DNA of 22,479 nucleotides from Pseudomonadota bacterium (GTDB taxonomy: Bacteria > Pseudomonadota > Alphaproteobacteria > Rhizobiales > Devosiaceae), in the NCBI GenBank assembly GCA_023431205.1, contig JAEYXQ010000068.1, positions 1 to 22,479 on the forward strand. Reading direction: 5' to 3'. Of this stretch, positions 22,365-22,479 are shown in pieces. Within the stretch, counting starts at the first letter, position 1. Each line of letters starts with the position of its first letter. Under the pieces are notes generated by a model. The model was given only the letters and a program-made list of their open reading frames with translations, was not told the origin of the DNA and ran no database searches. The translations under genes and the position numbers were made by a program.

Positions 22365-22479
22365 GCCGCGCACGCTGATCCTCGAGCCGACACGTGAACT
22401 GGCGGCCCAGGTTGCCGAGAACTTCGAGAAGTACGGCAAGAACCACCGCCTCTCGATGGCGCTGATCATTGGCGGCGTT
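22354..22479 (+). pseudogene. DEAD-box helicase, motif Ia fragment in inverted orientation
   Basis: The last 126 bases read on the plus strand give 42 residues starting RARMPRTLILEPTRELAAQV and ending MALIIGGV. This is the motif Ia region (PTRELAAQ) and following helix of a DEAD-box first RecA domain, ending at the usual GG dipeptide. It is on the opposite strand to the C-terminal half next to it and overlaps that half at 22354-22364. It is open at the window edge. Motif and tail style suggest it is the same gene, but that is an inference. Confidence 0.8.

Noticed and set aside
732..22479. Possible new defence, secretion or biosynthetic system
   Set aside because: All complete genes belong to known core or conserved families, and no cluster of unknown genes, toxin-antitoxin pair or mobile element is present.

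Overview
The window is high-GC, gene-dense chromosomal DNA from an alphaproteobacterium. It is most likely a member of Hyphomicrobiales (Rhizobiales). A Devosia-like organism is my guess, based on the style of the intergenic GC-rich repeats and the gene order; I cannot prove the genus. The suf operon order (sufS2-B-C-D-S1-X-A) is the one I know from Agrobacterium and relatives. Nearly all coding regions are housekeeping or conserved genes. I see no phage, integrase, transposase, CRISPR array, rRNA or tRNA. No gene-free stretch exceeds 300 bases; the longest is the roughly 230-base suf promoter region (11874-12104).

Layout. (a) 1-1940: the end of a sugar catabolic unit, with a truncated TIM-barrel sugar phosphate isomerase/epimerase followed by a Gfo/Idh/MocA dehydrogenase and closed by a textbook UUCG-loop terminator. 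(b) 1939-4031: a secreted TraB/GumN-family protein, divergent from prfB (release factor 2), which carries an intact programmed +1 frameshift site. (c) 4035-5683, minus strand: a Bcp-type peroxiredoxin followed by a membrane-anchored M23 peptidase. (d) 5818-9825, plus strand: a 1161-residue AsmA/YhdP-like envelope protein, then a universal stress protein. (e) 9829-11873, minus strand: tyrS and an alpha/beta hydrolase, separated by a twin-hairpin repeat. (f) 11944-19031: the complete SUF iron-sulfur cluster operon. A sigma70-like promoter overlaps a dyad resembling the rhizobial Irr/ICE iron box, followed by sufS2, sufB, sufC, sufD, sufS, a sufT-like DUF59 gene and a sufA-like carrier. (g) 19228-20493: aroA, preceded by a strong GC-rich inverted repeat. 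(h) 20497-21588, minus strand: a GGDEF diguanylate cyclase. (i) 21663-22479: a DEAD-box RNA helicase that is broken. Its C-terminal RecA domain is on the minus strand, but the last ~125 bases encode the motif-Ia region of a DEAD-box helicase on the plus strand.

How the genes work together: the suf genes form one pathway. Two PLP cysteine desulfurases supply sulfur, the SufBCD scaffold/ATPase builds the cluster, and SufT and SufA help maturation and delivery. The other genes cover translation (prfB, tyrS), envelope upkeep (AsmA-like, M23, GumN), redox and stress defence (peroxiredoxin, universal stress protein), aromatic biosynthesis (aroA) and c-di-GMP signalling.

I did not find a convincing new multi-gene system. 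The points most worth checking are the inverted helicase junction at the right edge (artefact or real inversion), the suf operator, the hairpins on convergent stop codons, and the repeats inside the suf/aroA region.
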